NCBI GenBank assembly: GCA_036262835.1
Contig: DATAID010000011.1
Span: forward strand, 1-48,735
Reading direction: 5' to 3'
Source of the DNA: RBG-16-66-20 sp036262835
GTDB lineage: Bacteria; Pseudomonadota; Gammaproteobacteria; Burkholderiales; SG8-39
DNA: 48,735 bases
The notes below the pieces were generated by a model, which worked only from the letters and a program-made list of their open reading frames with translations, was not told the origin of the DNA and ran no database searches. How positions within the stretch are numbered: the first letter of the stretch is position 1; the number at the start of each line of letters is the position of its first letter. This document shows, one piece after another, positions 32,938-41,700 of the stretch. A program made the translations under genes and the position numbers.

Positions 32938-34127
32938 CGGATGCTCCCCGCGAGCTCGAAGATCGGCATGTACATGAGCACGACGACGAGGCCGACGGCG
33001 AGGCCGAGCGCGGCCATGAGCAGCGGCTCGAAGGCGCGCGTGAACCACTCGACGTGGCGCGCCGTCTCGTCGTCGTGGAAGGCGGCGATGCGCCCGAGCA
33101 TGGTGCCCATGTCGCCGCTCCTCTCGCCCACCAGCATCATGCGCGTGGCGACCGGCGTGGCGAGCCCGGCGGCGCCGAGCGCGGCCGACATCGGCTTGCC
33201 TTCGCCGACGAGGGCGAGCGCGCGCGCGAGCTGCGGGCGCAGGTGCGCCGAAAGAAGCTCGCTCACCATGCGCAGCGCCTGCAGCGCCGGGATGCCCGCG
33301 CGCAGCAGCATGCCGGCGGTGCGGTACAGGCGCGCCAGCTGGTACACGCGCAGCCTTTCGCCGACCGAAGGAATGCGCCAGAGCAGGGTTGCAATTTTTG
33401 TTCTGGTTTTTTCATTCGACAGGAGGAATCCGAGAAGAAAAATGAGAGAAACCCCTGAAAACCCGATGAGCGCCCCATGGCTCTCGATCGCCTTGCCGAC
33501 GTTGAGCAGCAGCGACGAGAAGAACGGCAGGTTGGTCGAAAGGCCGTCGTAGACGCGCGCGAAGCGCGGCACGACGTAGAAGACGAGGAACGCCATGACG
33601 AGCGCGCCCACGCCAAGGAGGATCACCGGGTAGATCGAGGCGGAGACGATCTTCTTCTTCACCCGCTCGATCTCCTCCTGGTAGGCGACGTAGCGGCCGA
33701 GCGCCTCGCGCACGTTGCCCGTGCGCTCGCTCGCCTTGAGGGTGGCGACGTAGAGGGCGCTGAAGTGCTGCGGATAGGCGGCGATCGCGCGCGAGATGGG
33801 CTCGCCGCGCCGGATGCCGGCGAGGATGCCGCCGAGCACCTCGCGGCGCGCGGTCTCCGGCTCCTTCTCCGCCAGCGTCTGCAGCGCTTCCACCAGGTTG
33901 AGGCCCGCTTCGAGCAGCGCCATCAGCTCGATCGAGAAGAGCGTGACGGGGAAGCGCACGCGCGTGCCGAGCGACGGCATGGACAGCGAAAATCCCAGCG
34001 GGCGCACCGACAGGACCGACAGGCCGCTCGCGCGCGCCTGCTCGCCGGCGAGCGCCGCGCTCGCCGCCTGGAGCCGCAGCGAGACGATCTCGCGCCGGGG
34101 GTTGACCGCGTTGACGACGAATTCCAT
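32934..34127 (-). CDS. gspF: Type II secretion inner-membrane platform protein GspF
   Basis: The 397-residue protein has two GspF domains. The first (about 60-185) contains LFSIELMALLEAGLNLVEAL and GEPISRAIAAYPQHFSALYV. The second (about 265-390) contains RLYRTAGMLLRAGIPALQAL and MLVGERSGDMGTMLGRIAAF. Three transmembrane helices are visible at about 165-190, 215-235 and 370-392. It turns with the ATPase to add pseudopilins. The start is ATG 34127, 2 bp from the end of gspG. A short AT-rich patch lies at about 33385-33465, encoding the loop after the second helix. Confidence 0.92.
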   Translation of the reverse strand: MEFVVNAVNPRREIVSLRLQAASAALAGEQARASGLSVLSVRPLGFSLSMPSLGTRVRFPVTLFSIELMALLEAGLNLVEALQTLAEKEPETARREVLGGILAGIRRGEPISRAIAAYPQHFSALYVATLKASERTGNVREALGRYVAYQEEIERVKKKIVSASIYPVILLGVGALVMAFLVFYVVPRFARVYDGLSTNLPFFSSLLLNVGKAIESHGALIGFSGVSLIFLLGFLLSNEKTRTKIATLLWRIPSVGERLRVYQLARLYRTAGMLLRAGIPALQALRMVSELLSAHLRPQLARALALVGEGKPMSAALGAAGLATPVATRMMLVGERSGDMGTMLGRIAAFHDDETARHVEWFTRAFEPLLMAALGLAVGLVVVLMYMPIFELAGSIR

Positions 34128-34129
34128 GG

Positions 34130-34555
34130 CTAGTAGATGCCGAGGTCGGCGTCTTCGCCGGCGCCGCCGGGCTTGCCGTCGCGGCCGAAGGAGACGAGGT
34201 CGAAGTCGCCGTTGCGCCCGGGCGTGCGGTAGACGTAGGCGCGGCCCCACGGGTCGGCGGGCACGGCCTTCTTCAGATACGGCCCGTTCCAGTTGGGCTC
34301 GTTGCCCGGGCGCGTGACGAGCGCCTCCAGGCCCTGCTCGGCGCTCGGATAGCGGCGCGTGTCGAGCCGGTACTGGTCGAGCGCTTTCTCGAGGCCGTCG
34401 ATCTGCGCCTTGGCGACCTGCACTTCCGACTTGCCGACCTGCGAGAAGTAGCGCGGCGCGACGTAGCCGACCAGGAGCCCGATGATCACGATGACGACGA
34501 GCAGCTCGAGCAGCGTGAACCCCGAATGTTTCTTCATCCCTGAGTGTTTTTTCAT
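34130..34555 (-). CDS. gspG: Major pseudopilin GspG
   Basis: The protein has the canonical leader and helix HSGFTLLELLVVIVIIGLLV, cleaved after glycine, with Glu5. GspG features follow: RRYPSAEQGLEALV, PYLKKAVPADPWGRAYVYR and a C-terminal acidic calcium-site-like region. It is the first gene of the secretion operon. Three in-frame starts exist: GTG-like or ATG upstream at 34576, and ATG at 34555 and 34537. The sigma-54 promoter at 34595-34610 would start RNA near 34583. This leaves too little leader for 34576, so 34555 (141 residues) or 34537 is preferred. The N-terminus MKKHSGMKKHSGF is a six-residue duplication that includes the start codon. Confidence 0.9.
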   Translation of the reverse strand: MKKHSGMKKHSGFTLLELLVVIVIIGLLVGYVAPRYFSQVGKSEVQVAKAQIDGLEKALDQYRLDTRRYPSAEQGLEALVTRPGNEPNWNGPYLKKAVPADPWGRAYVYRTPGRNGDFDLVSFGRDGKPGGAGEDADLGIY

Positions 34556-34594
34556 ATTGGAAGTCGTGTGGACCATGACAAAGCAGTCCCTGAA

Positions 34595-34610
34595 TGCACG
34601 ACATATGCCA
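34595..34610 (-). promoter_or_regulatory. Sigma-54 (-24/-12) promoter of the secretion operon
   Basis: Read leftward, the sequence is TGGCATATGTCGTGCA. GG and GC have the spacing required by sigma-54, and 13 of 16 positions match or are tolerated in the TGGCACGNNNNTTGCA consensus. It lies about 40 bp before the preferred gspG start. An activator-bound enhancer upstream is therefore expected. TGTAG motifs lie 43 and 66 bp upstream. Confidence 0.7.
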
Positions 34611-34650
34611 CCCCGCGTTTCTCAATGGATTCAATGGCTTGATTTTCGTG

Positions 34651-34695
34651 CTGTAGGGCTAAACGCGACGACGTTGTAGGGCGGGAACGACAACC
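34651..34695. promoter_or_regulatory. Paired TGTAG motifs, candidate enhancer sites of the secretion operon
   Basis: CTGTAGGGC begins at 34651 and TTGTAGGGC at 34674, exactly 23 bp apart. The second continues into CGGGAACGACAACC, very similar to a site before the lyase gene. They lie 43 and 66 bp upstream of the -24 GG, a normal position for an enhancer-binding protein. Most of the 34556-34847 spacer holds these sites and otherwise only GC-rich sequence. Confidence 0.55.
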
Positions 34696-34847
34696 CGCGG
34701 CGGGGCCGGCGGGAAGCCCCTGTTTCTGCTCGCGCGGCCCTGTCGGCGGGTCCCGACTCGATCCGGCTCAATAGGCTATCCGGCGTAGCGCGAGCGCGCG
34801 GCGCGGGGCGAGGGGCGTAATGGCTCGGCCGCTATCGTGCAGCGCTG

Positions 34848-36116
34848 ATGGGGCTCTCGGCTCGGCAACGGTTGCTGCTCGCGTTCGCCGCGATTCACGC
34901 GGCGATGTTCGCCTACGACCTGCACCATCCCGAGCGCTTCCTGCGCGCCGATCGCGCCGAAGAGCGGCTGCAGTCGGTGCACTCCTTCATCGACGCGCTG
35001 CGTGGCGGCGGCGACCTTGCGGCGTTTTTCGCAGCGCACGGCGTGCCGGGCGACTGGCTGCCCCAGGCGCTCCTGTACCTCGCGGGCGGCCAGTTCTTCG
35101 TCGTCGCGGCGCAGATCGCGCTCGTCCTCGCCTCGATTTCGTGCGTCTACCGCATCGGCCGGGCGATCGGCCTGGGCGAGGGCGGCGCGCTCGCCTCGGC
35201 CGCGCTCTACGGCGCGCTGCCCCACACGCTCGTCTTCCCCCACCAGCTCGCGAGCGAGGCGATCTTCGTGCCGCTCGTGGTGTTCGGCTTCGCGGGCCTC
35301 GCCGGGTTTCGCACCGGCTTGTCGTTCGGCATCGCGACCCTGATCCGTCCGGTGACGCTGCTGTGGCCTCCCGTTCACCTGGCGTTTTTTCCGGGCTTGC
35401 GCTGGAAAAGACTCCTCGTCTTCGTGGCCGCCGCGCTCGCGCCCATGGTGGCGTGGACCGGATTCATCTACTTGCAGACCGGCGAGGTCTCGATGGGGCG
35501 CTCGGGTCACGACCTTGGGCACAACCTTTATGCGCGCGCCCAGCGCATGGCGGTGTCGTTGCCGCCGGAGGAGCGCCCGCGCGTCCGGCCGCTCGGCTAC
35601 ACCACGATGAACCTCCGGGAGTACCTGGGGTTCGTGGCACGCCACCCGGGCGCCGCCGCGGCCCATAGCGCGCGCGATTTCGCCACGCTGGGCGTGAAGT
35701 CCGGCGTCGAGCGGCTGACGATCGACTACCTCGACCTTTTCCCCGCGAGCCGGGCGCTGCAGGACGCAGACTCCGGCTGGCGCGCGCAAGTGGAGCGCGA
35801 GGGCCTGGGCAAGGCGATGCTCGGGCTGTGGCGCACCCAGTCCGGCCTGCTCGCAGCCTCGGGCTCGGCGGCGCTGCTGTTCGTCGCCTTCATGGGGCTC
35901 GCGCTCTGGGGTTCCTTCACGAGGAACCGCGAGCGCCTCCTGCTTGCCACCTTCGTCCTCTACGTCTTCTTCACCGCGCAGGCGGTGGATGCGGCGCAGT
36001 CGCGCCATCGCGCGCCCGCCGAGTTCGCCCTGTGCCTGCTCGCGGTGGCGGGCTGGCAGCGCCTGCGCGCGCGCACGCAGATTCCGGTCCTCACCGAAGA
36101 AGTGGCCTTTCGCTGA
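34848..36116 (+). CDS. Multi-spanning membrane glycosyltransferase-like protein (GT39/ArnT-like)
   Basis: The 422-residue protein has about eight to nine hydrophobic helices, at about 8-25, 80-105, 118-135, 145-165, 170-190, 198-215, 335-355 and 365-385. A large loop of about 110 residues separates them. The layout resembles GT-C or GT39-type enzymes that use polyprenyl-phosphate sugars on the outer face. The first loop contains HHPERFLRADRAEERLQ, where an Asp-Arg pair takes the place of the usual acidic motif. Its TGA overlaps the ATG of the HAD-UbiA gene by one base. The next genes (prenyltransferase and SMR transporter) fit a polyprenyl-phosphate donor pathway. The enzymatic call is tentative. 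Confidence 0.6.
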   Translation: MGLSARQRLLLAFAAIHAAMFAYDLHHPERFLRADRAEERLQSVHSFIDALRGGGDLAAFFAAHGVPGDWLPQALLYLAGGQFFVVAAQIALVLASISCVYRIGRAIGLGEGGALASAALYGALPHTLVFPHQLASEAIFVPLVVFGFAGLAGFRTGLSFGIATLIRPVTLLWPPVHLAFFPGLRWKRLLVFVAAALAPMVAWTGFIYLQTGEVSMGRSGHDLGHNLYARAQRMAVSLPPEERPRVRPLGYTTMNLREYLGFVARHPGAAAAHSARDFATLGVKSGVERLTIDYLDLFPASRALQDADSGWRAQVEREGLGKAMLGLWRTQSGLLAASGSAALLFVAFMGLALWGSFTRNRERLLLATFVLYVFFTAQAVDAAQSRHRAPAEFALCLLAVAGWQRLRARTQIPVLTEEVAFR

Positions 36117-37660
36117 TGGGCGCGAGTCCGCACCTGGTCGCCATCCCCGAGCGCCGCGTGGTCGCGATCTTCGACCTCGACGGCACGATCACGCGCGGCG
36201 ACACCCTCTTGCCGTTTCTCGTGCACGCGCTCGGCTGGCCGCGGTTCCTGCTGCGCCTGCCGCTCGCGCTGCCGTGGCTCGCGGCGCTCGCGCTCCGGCT
36301 CCTCGGGCGCGACCAGGCCAAGGAGCGCGTGCTGCGCGCCTTCCTCGGCGGAATGCCGCGCGCCGCGCTCGAGTGCCGCGGCGCCGAGTTCGCGCGCGAG
36401 CGCATGCCGGATCTGGTGCGGCCCGACGCGATGCGCCGCCTCGCCTGGCACAAGGAGCGGCGCCATCACTGCGCGCTCGCGAGCGCTTCGCTCGATGTGT
36501 ACGTGAGGCCCTGGGCCGCGGCCGCGGGCTTCGACGACGTCTTCTGCACCTCGCTCGAGTACGCCGGGGAGGCCGCGACCGGCCGCTTCCAGGGGGCGAA
36601 CTGCCGGGGCGAGGAGAAGGTGCGCTGCCTGAAGGAGCGCTACGGCGATCTTTCGCGCCTGATCCTGCACGGCTACGGCGACAGCGCCGATGACCGGCCT
36701 TTCCTCGCGCTCTGCGGCAACGCGGCTTACCGGCCGTTCCGCGACCGCCCGGAGCGCTCGCGCGCGCTCAGCGAGCCGGCGCAGGACCACCCGCTCGATT
36801 TCCTGCGGCTCATGCGGCCGCACCAGTGGGTGAAGAACGCTTTCGTGTTCCTGGGCGTGCTCTTCGGGCACGCCTGGCGCGTGCCCGAGCTCATGCTCGC
36901 CGCGGTGCTCGCCGCGGCCGGTTTCTCGCTCGTCTCGAGCGCGATCTACATCGTCAACGACTATGCCGATCGCGAGCGCGACCGCCTGCACCCGAAGAAG
37001 CGCGAGCGCCCGCTCGCCTCGGGGCGCGTCTCGGGCGCGAGGGCGCTCGGCTTCTCGCTGCTGCTCGCCTGTGCGGGCGGGGCGCTCGCCTGGGCGGCCA
37101 GCCCGGTCGTCCTCGCCATCGTCGCCGGCTATGCGGCGATGAACATCGCCTACACCTTCGCGCTGAAGAACGTGGTCATCCTGGACGTGTTCATCATCGC
37201 CGCCGGGTTCCTGCTGCGCATCCTCGCCGGCACGCTCGGCATCGGCATCCCGCCCTCGAAGTGGCTGCTCGTGTGCGGGCTTTTCCTGACGCTCTTCCTC
37301 GGCTTCACCAAGCGGCGCTCGGAGCTGCTCGCGGTGAGCGCGGACTACGTGACGCACAGGAAGGCGCTCCTGCACTACAACCCGGCGCTCCTCGACAAGA
37401 TGATCGGCGTGTGCGCGGCCGCGGTGCTGATGAGCTACAGCCTTTACTCGATGAGCCCGGACACGATGCGAGTGCACGGCACCGAGAACCTCGTCTACAC
37501 GATTCCGCTCGTCGCCTACGGCATCTTCCGCTACCTGTACCTGCTGCACGCCAAGCAGGCGGGCGCCGACACCTCGCGCGATCTCGCGCGCGACCCGCAC
37601 ATGCTGGTGACGGTGCTCGCGTGGTGCGTGGCGACCGCGCTCCTCATCTCGGGACGATGA
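36116..37660 (+). CDS. HAD phosphatase-UbiA prenyltransferase fusion (DPPR synthase-like)
   Basis: The 514-residue fusion has two parts. The N-terminal HAD-IB phosphatase (about 10-210) has the nucleophile motif IFDLDGTITRGDT, ALASASLDVYV (motif II) and GYGDSADDRPFL (motif IV). The C-terminal UbiA domain (about 228-514) has RPHQWVKNAFVFLGVLFGHA, the metal-binding NDYADRERDRLHP and a YTFALKNVVILDVFIIA loop. It has eight to nine helices. The UbiA part resembles decaprenyl-phosphate phosphoribose synthases, which join phosphoribose to a polyprenyl phosphate. The fused phosphatase could remove the 5-phosphate of the product. The function is inferred from both domains and from the flanking GT and transporter genes. 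Confidence 0.85.
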   Translation: MGASPHLVAIPERRVVAIFDLDGTITRGDTLLPFLVHALGWPRFLLRLPLALPWLAALALRLLGRDQAKERVLRAFLGGMPRAALECRGAEFARERMPDLVRPDAMRRLAWHKERRHHCALASASLDVYVRPWAAAAGFDDVFCTSLEYAGEAATGRFQGANCRGEEKVRCLKERYGDLSRLILHGYGDSADDRPFLALCGNAAYRPFRDRPERSRALSEPAQDHPLDFLRLMRPHQWVKNAFVFLGVLFGHAWRVPELMLAAVLAAAGFSLVSSAIYIVNDYADRERDRLHPKKRERPLASGRVSGARALGFSLLLACAGGALAWAASPVVLAIVAGYAAMNIAYTFALKNVVILDVFIIAAGFLLRILAGTLGIGIPPSKWLLVCGLFLTLFLGFTKRRSELLAVSADYVTHRKALLHYNPALLDKMIGVCAAAVLMSYSLYSMSPDTMRVHGTENLVYTIPLVAYGIFRYLYLLHAKQAGADTSRDLARDPHMLVTVLAWCVATALLISGR

Positions 37661-38028
37661 CGAGCTCGGGGTATCCGCTGATCCTCACGGGCGTGCTGCT
37701 GAACGCGCTCGCCCAGTTCCTGCTCAAGGCGGGCACCAACGCGGTCGGGCAGTTCGAGTTCACCGCGGCGAACATCGGGCCGATCGGCACGCGCCTCGCG
37801 ATGAGCCCCTGGATCCTCGGCGGCATGCTCGCCTATGGAGTCAGTCTGGTCGTCTGGATCATGGGCCTCTCGCGCATCGAGGTGAGCATCGCCTATCCGA
37901 TGCTCTCGCTCGGCTATGTGCTGAACGCCGCGGCGGCCTGGTACTTCTTCGGCGAGTCCGTAGGGCCGATGCGGCTCGCGGGCATCGGCTTCATCATGCT
38001 CGGCGTCTTCTTCGTCGCCCGCAGCTGA
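37657..38028 (+). CDS. SMR/EamA-type small transporter, candidate lipid-sugar flippase
   Basis: The 123-residue protein has four transmembrane helices. It contains YPLILTGVLLNALAQFLLKA at the start and SRIEVSIAYPMLSLGYVLNA, features shared by EmrE-type transporters and the ArnE/ArnF flippase subunits. It overlaps the HAD-UbiA gene by 4 bp. Next to an enzyme that makes a polyprenyl-phosphate sugar and a GT-C-like protein, flipping that lipid to the outer face is more likely than drug export. The drug-efflux alternative cannot be excluded from the sequence. Confidence 0.8.
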   Translation: MTSSGYPLILTGVLLNALAQFLLKAGTNAVGQFEFTAANIGPIGTRLAMSPWILGGMLAYGVSLVVWIMGLSRIEVSIAYPMLSLGYVLNAAAAWYFFGESVGPMRLAGIGFIMLGVFFVARS

Positions 38029-38035
38029 AGCCGCC

Positions 38036-38599
38036 TCAGGCGGCGCGGCGCCGATTGCCTCGGTAGGAGACGATCCGGAAGCCCGGATCGAGCGCGACCA
38101 CGGCGTTGTCGGGGATGTCGCGGTGCACGACCGCATTCGCGCCGATCTTGACGTTATTACCGACGCGAATCCGGCCGAACAGGCGCGCGCCCGGAGCGAT
38201 GTAGACGTCGTCGCCGATGGTCGGCACGCCCGCCTGCGGCCCGCTGCCGGCCAGTCCGATCGTCACGTCCTGGGAGAGGCTGCAGTTTGCGCCGATGGTG
38301 CTGTCGCGACCGACGATGATGGTGCCGAAGTGCCCGATGTAAAGGCCCGGGCCGATCTTCGCGCGCCGCGAGATCTCGATTCCCCAGACGATCCGCACCA
38401 GGAAGTTCAGGATGCCGTAGGCGAGATCCGTCACGAGCCTCGCCCACGCCGGCAGAGCGAGCGACCCGCGCCCCAGCCGGTAGATCGCCACCGCCTGGAC
38501 GCCGGGGGAGGCCAGGCACTCGAGCACGCGGCGCAGCCTGCCGCCGCTCGTGCGTGCGTAGGCGCGATCGAGGTCCGCGCGCAGGTTGCGCCATTCCAT
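38036..38599 (-). CDS. Serine acetyltransferase-like hexapeptide-repeat acyltransferase
   Basis: The 187-residue protein has an N-terminal helical part (about 1-75) like CysE, with VQAVAIYRLGRGSL. A left-handed beta-helix of hexapeptide repeats follows (about 75-170), with IGHFGTIIVGRDSTIGANCS, QDVTIG and IGDDVYIAPGARLFGRIRVG. The catalytic histidine of the family is in YIGHFG. Such paralogues (EpsC, exosortase-locus type) acetylate serine or a sugar hydroxyl. Location among glycan genes favours a glycan role. It is convergent with the SMR gene, 7 bp apart. Confidence 0.85.
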   Translation of the reverse strand: MEWRNLRADLDRAYARTSGGRLRRVLECLASPGVQAVAIYRLGRGSLALPAWARLVTDLAYGILNFLVRIVWGIEISRRAKIGPGLYIGHFGTIIVGRDSTIGANCSLSQDVTIGLAGSGPQAGVPTIGDDVYIAPGARLFGRIRVGNNVKIGANAVVHRDIPDNAVVALDPGFRIVSYRGNRRRAA

Positions 38600-38682
38600 G
38601 ACGGTCGATCTTAGTCGCCGCCGGGCGCGCCCGTGCCATGGGCCGCTAGTCCGTCGGCACTACGGCGCGCTCCCCAAAAAGA

Positions 38683-38706
38683 AAACGCCGTCTGCGGACG
38701 GCGTTT
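38683..38706 (-). terminator. Rho-independent terminator of the lyase gene
   Basis: A perfect 10-bp stem, AAACGCCGTC against GACGGCGTTT with a four-base loop, is followed on the leftward strand by TTTTCTTTTT. It lies 23 bp after the lyase stop codon. Confidence 0.85.
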
Positions 38707-38728
38707 CCCCTGCTGCCACAGCAAGAAC

Positions 38729-41700
38729 TCAGTGCGGCGCGTACGGCGGGTCGTACCAGCCCTGGCCCGAGGTGGCGCTCGGGAAGGTCGACCAGATCTG
38801 CACGTCGTCCACCCATTGGTAGATCGGGTACGTGCTGCCGCTATAGAGCTGGTTGACCATGATCCGGTCGATGCGCGAGCCGTTCGGCCCGACGGTGCTC
38901 GGGGCACCGTCTCCGATGACATTGCCGTTCACCGCGGCCCAGACGCGGCCGTTCGTGCTCGATCGCTTCCAGTAGACCTCGAGCTTGAACCACTGGCCCA
39001 CCGGCACCGGCACGCTGCTGTTGTTGCTGCGCCAGATCTCGTGGTACGAGGGCACGTACGAGTCGGCGAGCGTCACCCAGTACAGGTTGCCCGCGCCGTC
39101 GGCCTTGATCATGACCGACATGCGGTAGTCCGTATCGGTGCTCTTCCACTCGAAAAGCGCGCGCCAGTTGTTCGCGCCCATCTTCGTCTTCAGGTCGGGC
39201 TGCAGCATGACCCACTGGCTGATGTAGAGCTCGGGCACATCGCTCGACGGGAAGATGATGTAAGGATTCTGGGTGGAGCCGTCGCCCTGGCCGCCTGTCC
39301 CGCAGCAGCCGCTTTGCATGATGGTCGAGAGCATCGCGCGGGTCGCGTTGCCCTTGTGCCCGGTCACGGTCTGCACCTGGTTCACCATGTACTGGCCGAC
39401 GTTCGACGTGTCGGCCGGTGCGCCCGCGGTCGGGTTCGAGAGCAGCTGCCAGCGCGCGATGCTGTTGTTCACCTTCGGCGGCCAGGCGAAGCCCGTGGAG
39501 GTATCCGTTCCATTGAGGTCCTGCCAGCAGCCGTTGCCCCAGCAGTCGTAGGGCAGGCCCGGCACGATGGTGCCTTCGTAGCCCGACCAGAAGAGCAGGC
39601 TCGAGGGCATGCCCGTGGGCGGCGTCGTGGTGCCCCCCGTCGTGCCGCCCGTCGTGCCGCCCGTGGTGCCACCGCCGCCGCTTGATCCCGAGGCGAGCAC
39701 GCGCACCTGGTCGAGGTTGAAGTACTGCTGGTCCGAGACGACCTTGAGCGTGTGCTTGCCCGCGGCGAGCGCCACGCCCGCCTTGCCGGCCCACTGGTAG
39801 GCGGTCCAGTCGTTGGTGTAGGGCGCGGCGATGCGGCCGGTCACGTCCTTGCCGTCGATCTCGATGTGGAACGCGGCGGTCGTGAAGTTGCTCGCCGTGC
39901 TCAGCTCGATGTCGTAGCTGCCCGCGCTCGGCACGTTCACCGTGTAGAGCAGCCATTCGCCGGTCTCGAAGTTGTTGATGATGTAGCCGCTGCCGCCGGC
40001 CACGAGGTCGACGTCCTCGGTGGTGCGGTAGGCGCCCCCGGCGTTGCCCTTCACGTTGTCGTGATAGGCCACGCCTTCGCCGCCCTTGTCGAAGTTCTCC
40101 GCCTCGAAGGTGGCCGGCAGCGCGATCGGCGTGCCCGTGTAGGGCGTGGACGCCGGCGTTGCCGACGTTCCTCCGGTGAACCGGATCTGGTTCAGGTTGA
40201 AGTACTGCTGGTCGGCGACGACCTTGAGCACGTGCGTGCCCGCCTTGAGCGGCACGCCCTTCGGCCCCGACCATGCAAAGGCGGTCCAGGTGCCCGTATT
40301 GGGCGCCGTGACTCTTCCGCTCACGTTAACGCCGTCGATCTCGAGGTGGTAGGCGGACGTGCCGAAGCTCGTCGCGGTGCGCAGCTCGATGTCGTAGTTG
40401 CCGTCGCTCGGCACCTTGATCGTGTACTTCATCCACTCGCCGGTCTCGAAGTTGTTGATGGCGTAGCCGCCGCCCGCCGAGTCGCTCGAGGCGATGATGT
40501 CGACGTCCTCCGCGGTCCGGTACTGGCCGCCGGCGTTGCCCTTCACGTTGTCGTGGTAGGCGATGCCTTCGCCGCCCTTGTCGAAGTTTTCCGCCTCGAG
40601 CGTGCCCGGCAGCGTGAACGGCGTGCCGGTGTAGGGCGTGGAAGTCGCGGTGCCGCCGCCGGTCTGGGTCGTGCTGCCCGAGGTCGTGCCCGAGGTGGTG
40701 CCGCTCGTGGTTCCCGAGGTCGTCCCGCTCGTCGTTCCCGAGGTCGTTCCGCTCGTCGTGCCGCCGCTCGATTGCGTCGAGGCCGCCGCCACGGTGACGG
40801 TGCCCGCGTCGTTGATGGAAATGGTTTTCGCGCCGGCATTGATCGTCCACACGCCGTTCGCCTTGGCGGCGCTCGCGCTGGCCGCCTGGCAGCCCACGCG
40901 CATGAGCGCGACGAACTCGGCCGAGCCGAGCGTCTGCGCGCTGTAGAACTTGCCGTGCCACTGCGGATCGCCGCTCGTCGGCAGCGCGGTAAAGGTGTTG
41001 TTCTGGCTGAAGCGCATGTCGGGGCCCGCCAGCATGTCGATGCAGAGCTTCTGGCCGCCGTTCTCGATCGAGATCTGCTTATCGTTGATCTGCGTCATCA
41101 TCTTGAGGGCGTGGATGTTCCACTCCCACTGCCGCGGCGTGGCCGAGGCGAGGCTGTCGTAGACGAGGATGAGGCCGGGGCGCAGGTACACCATGGAGCG
41201 CCGCGCCCTGGTGAGCGCGCCGCCGTAGGCCGCCGTGGCGTCGCCGGTCACCACGTCGTAGTCGGGCTGGCTCGTGCTGTAGACGATGCCGCCCGTGCCC
41301 ATCGAGCCGTCCTGCTCGAAAAAGAGCTGGCCCTTGCCGTTGTCGTAGGTGATCGCGTTCTTCGCGCGCGTCTGGTGGTACCACTGCATCCAGTGCGGCG
41401 TCTTGTAGTCGTCGTAGTAGCCGGACTCGATCGCAAGGCGCTGGCCGCCCGCGTCGACGACGAAGCTGTTCTGGTCGGCGTGGCTGTGGTTATAGGCGCC
41501 GAAGGGCGGCGGACTGGACTTGAAATACACCGAGGTGCGATTGGCGCTGGCGAGGTCGCTGTGCATCGCCATCTGCCCGATGGAGGGGAAGACGGTGGAA
41601 TTCGGCGTCCCAGACGGAAGCGCCGCCGAGGAAAAATCCGCCGGCGGCGCCATCAGGTATTCGATTCGGGTGGGATCTTCGCCCGTGAGATTGGACGCAT

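Noticed and set aside
38634..38639. TGGCAC on the leftward strand before the serine acetyltransferase-like gene
   Set aside because: It looks like a -24 element, but there is no GC at the required -12 position.
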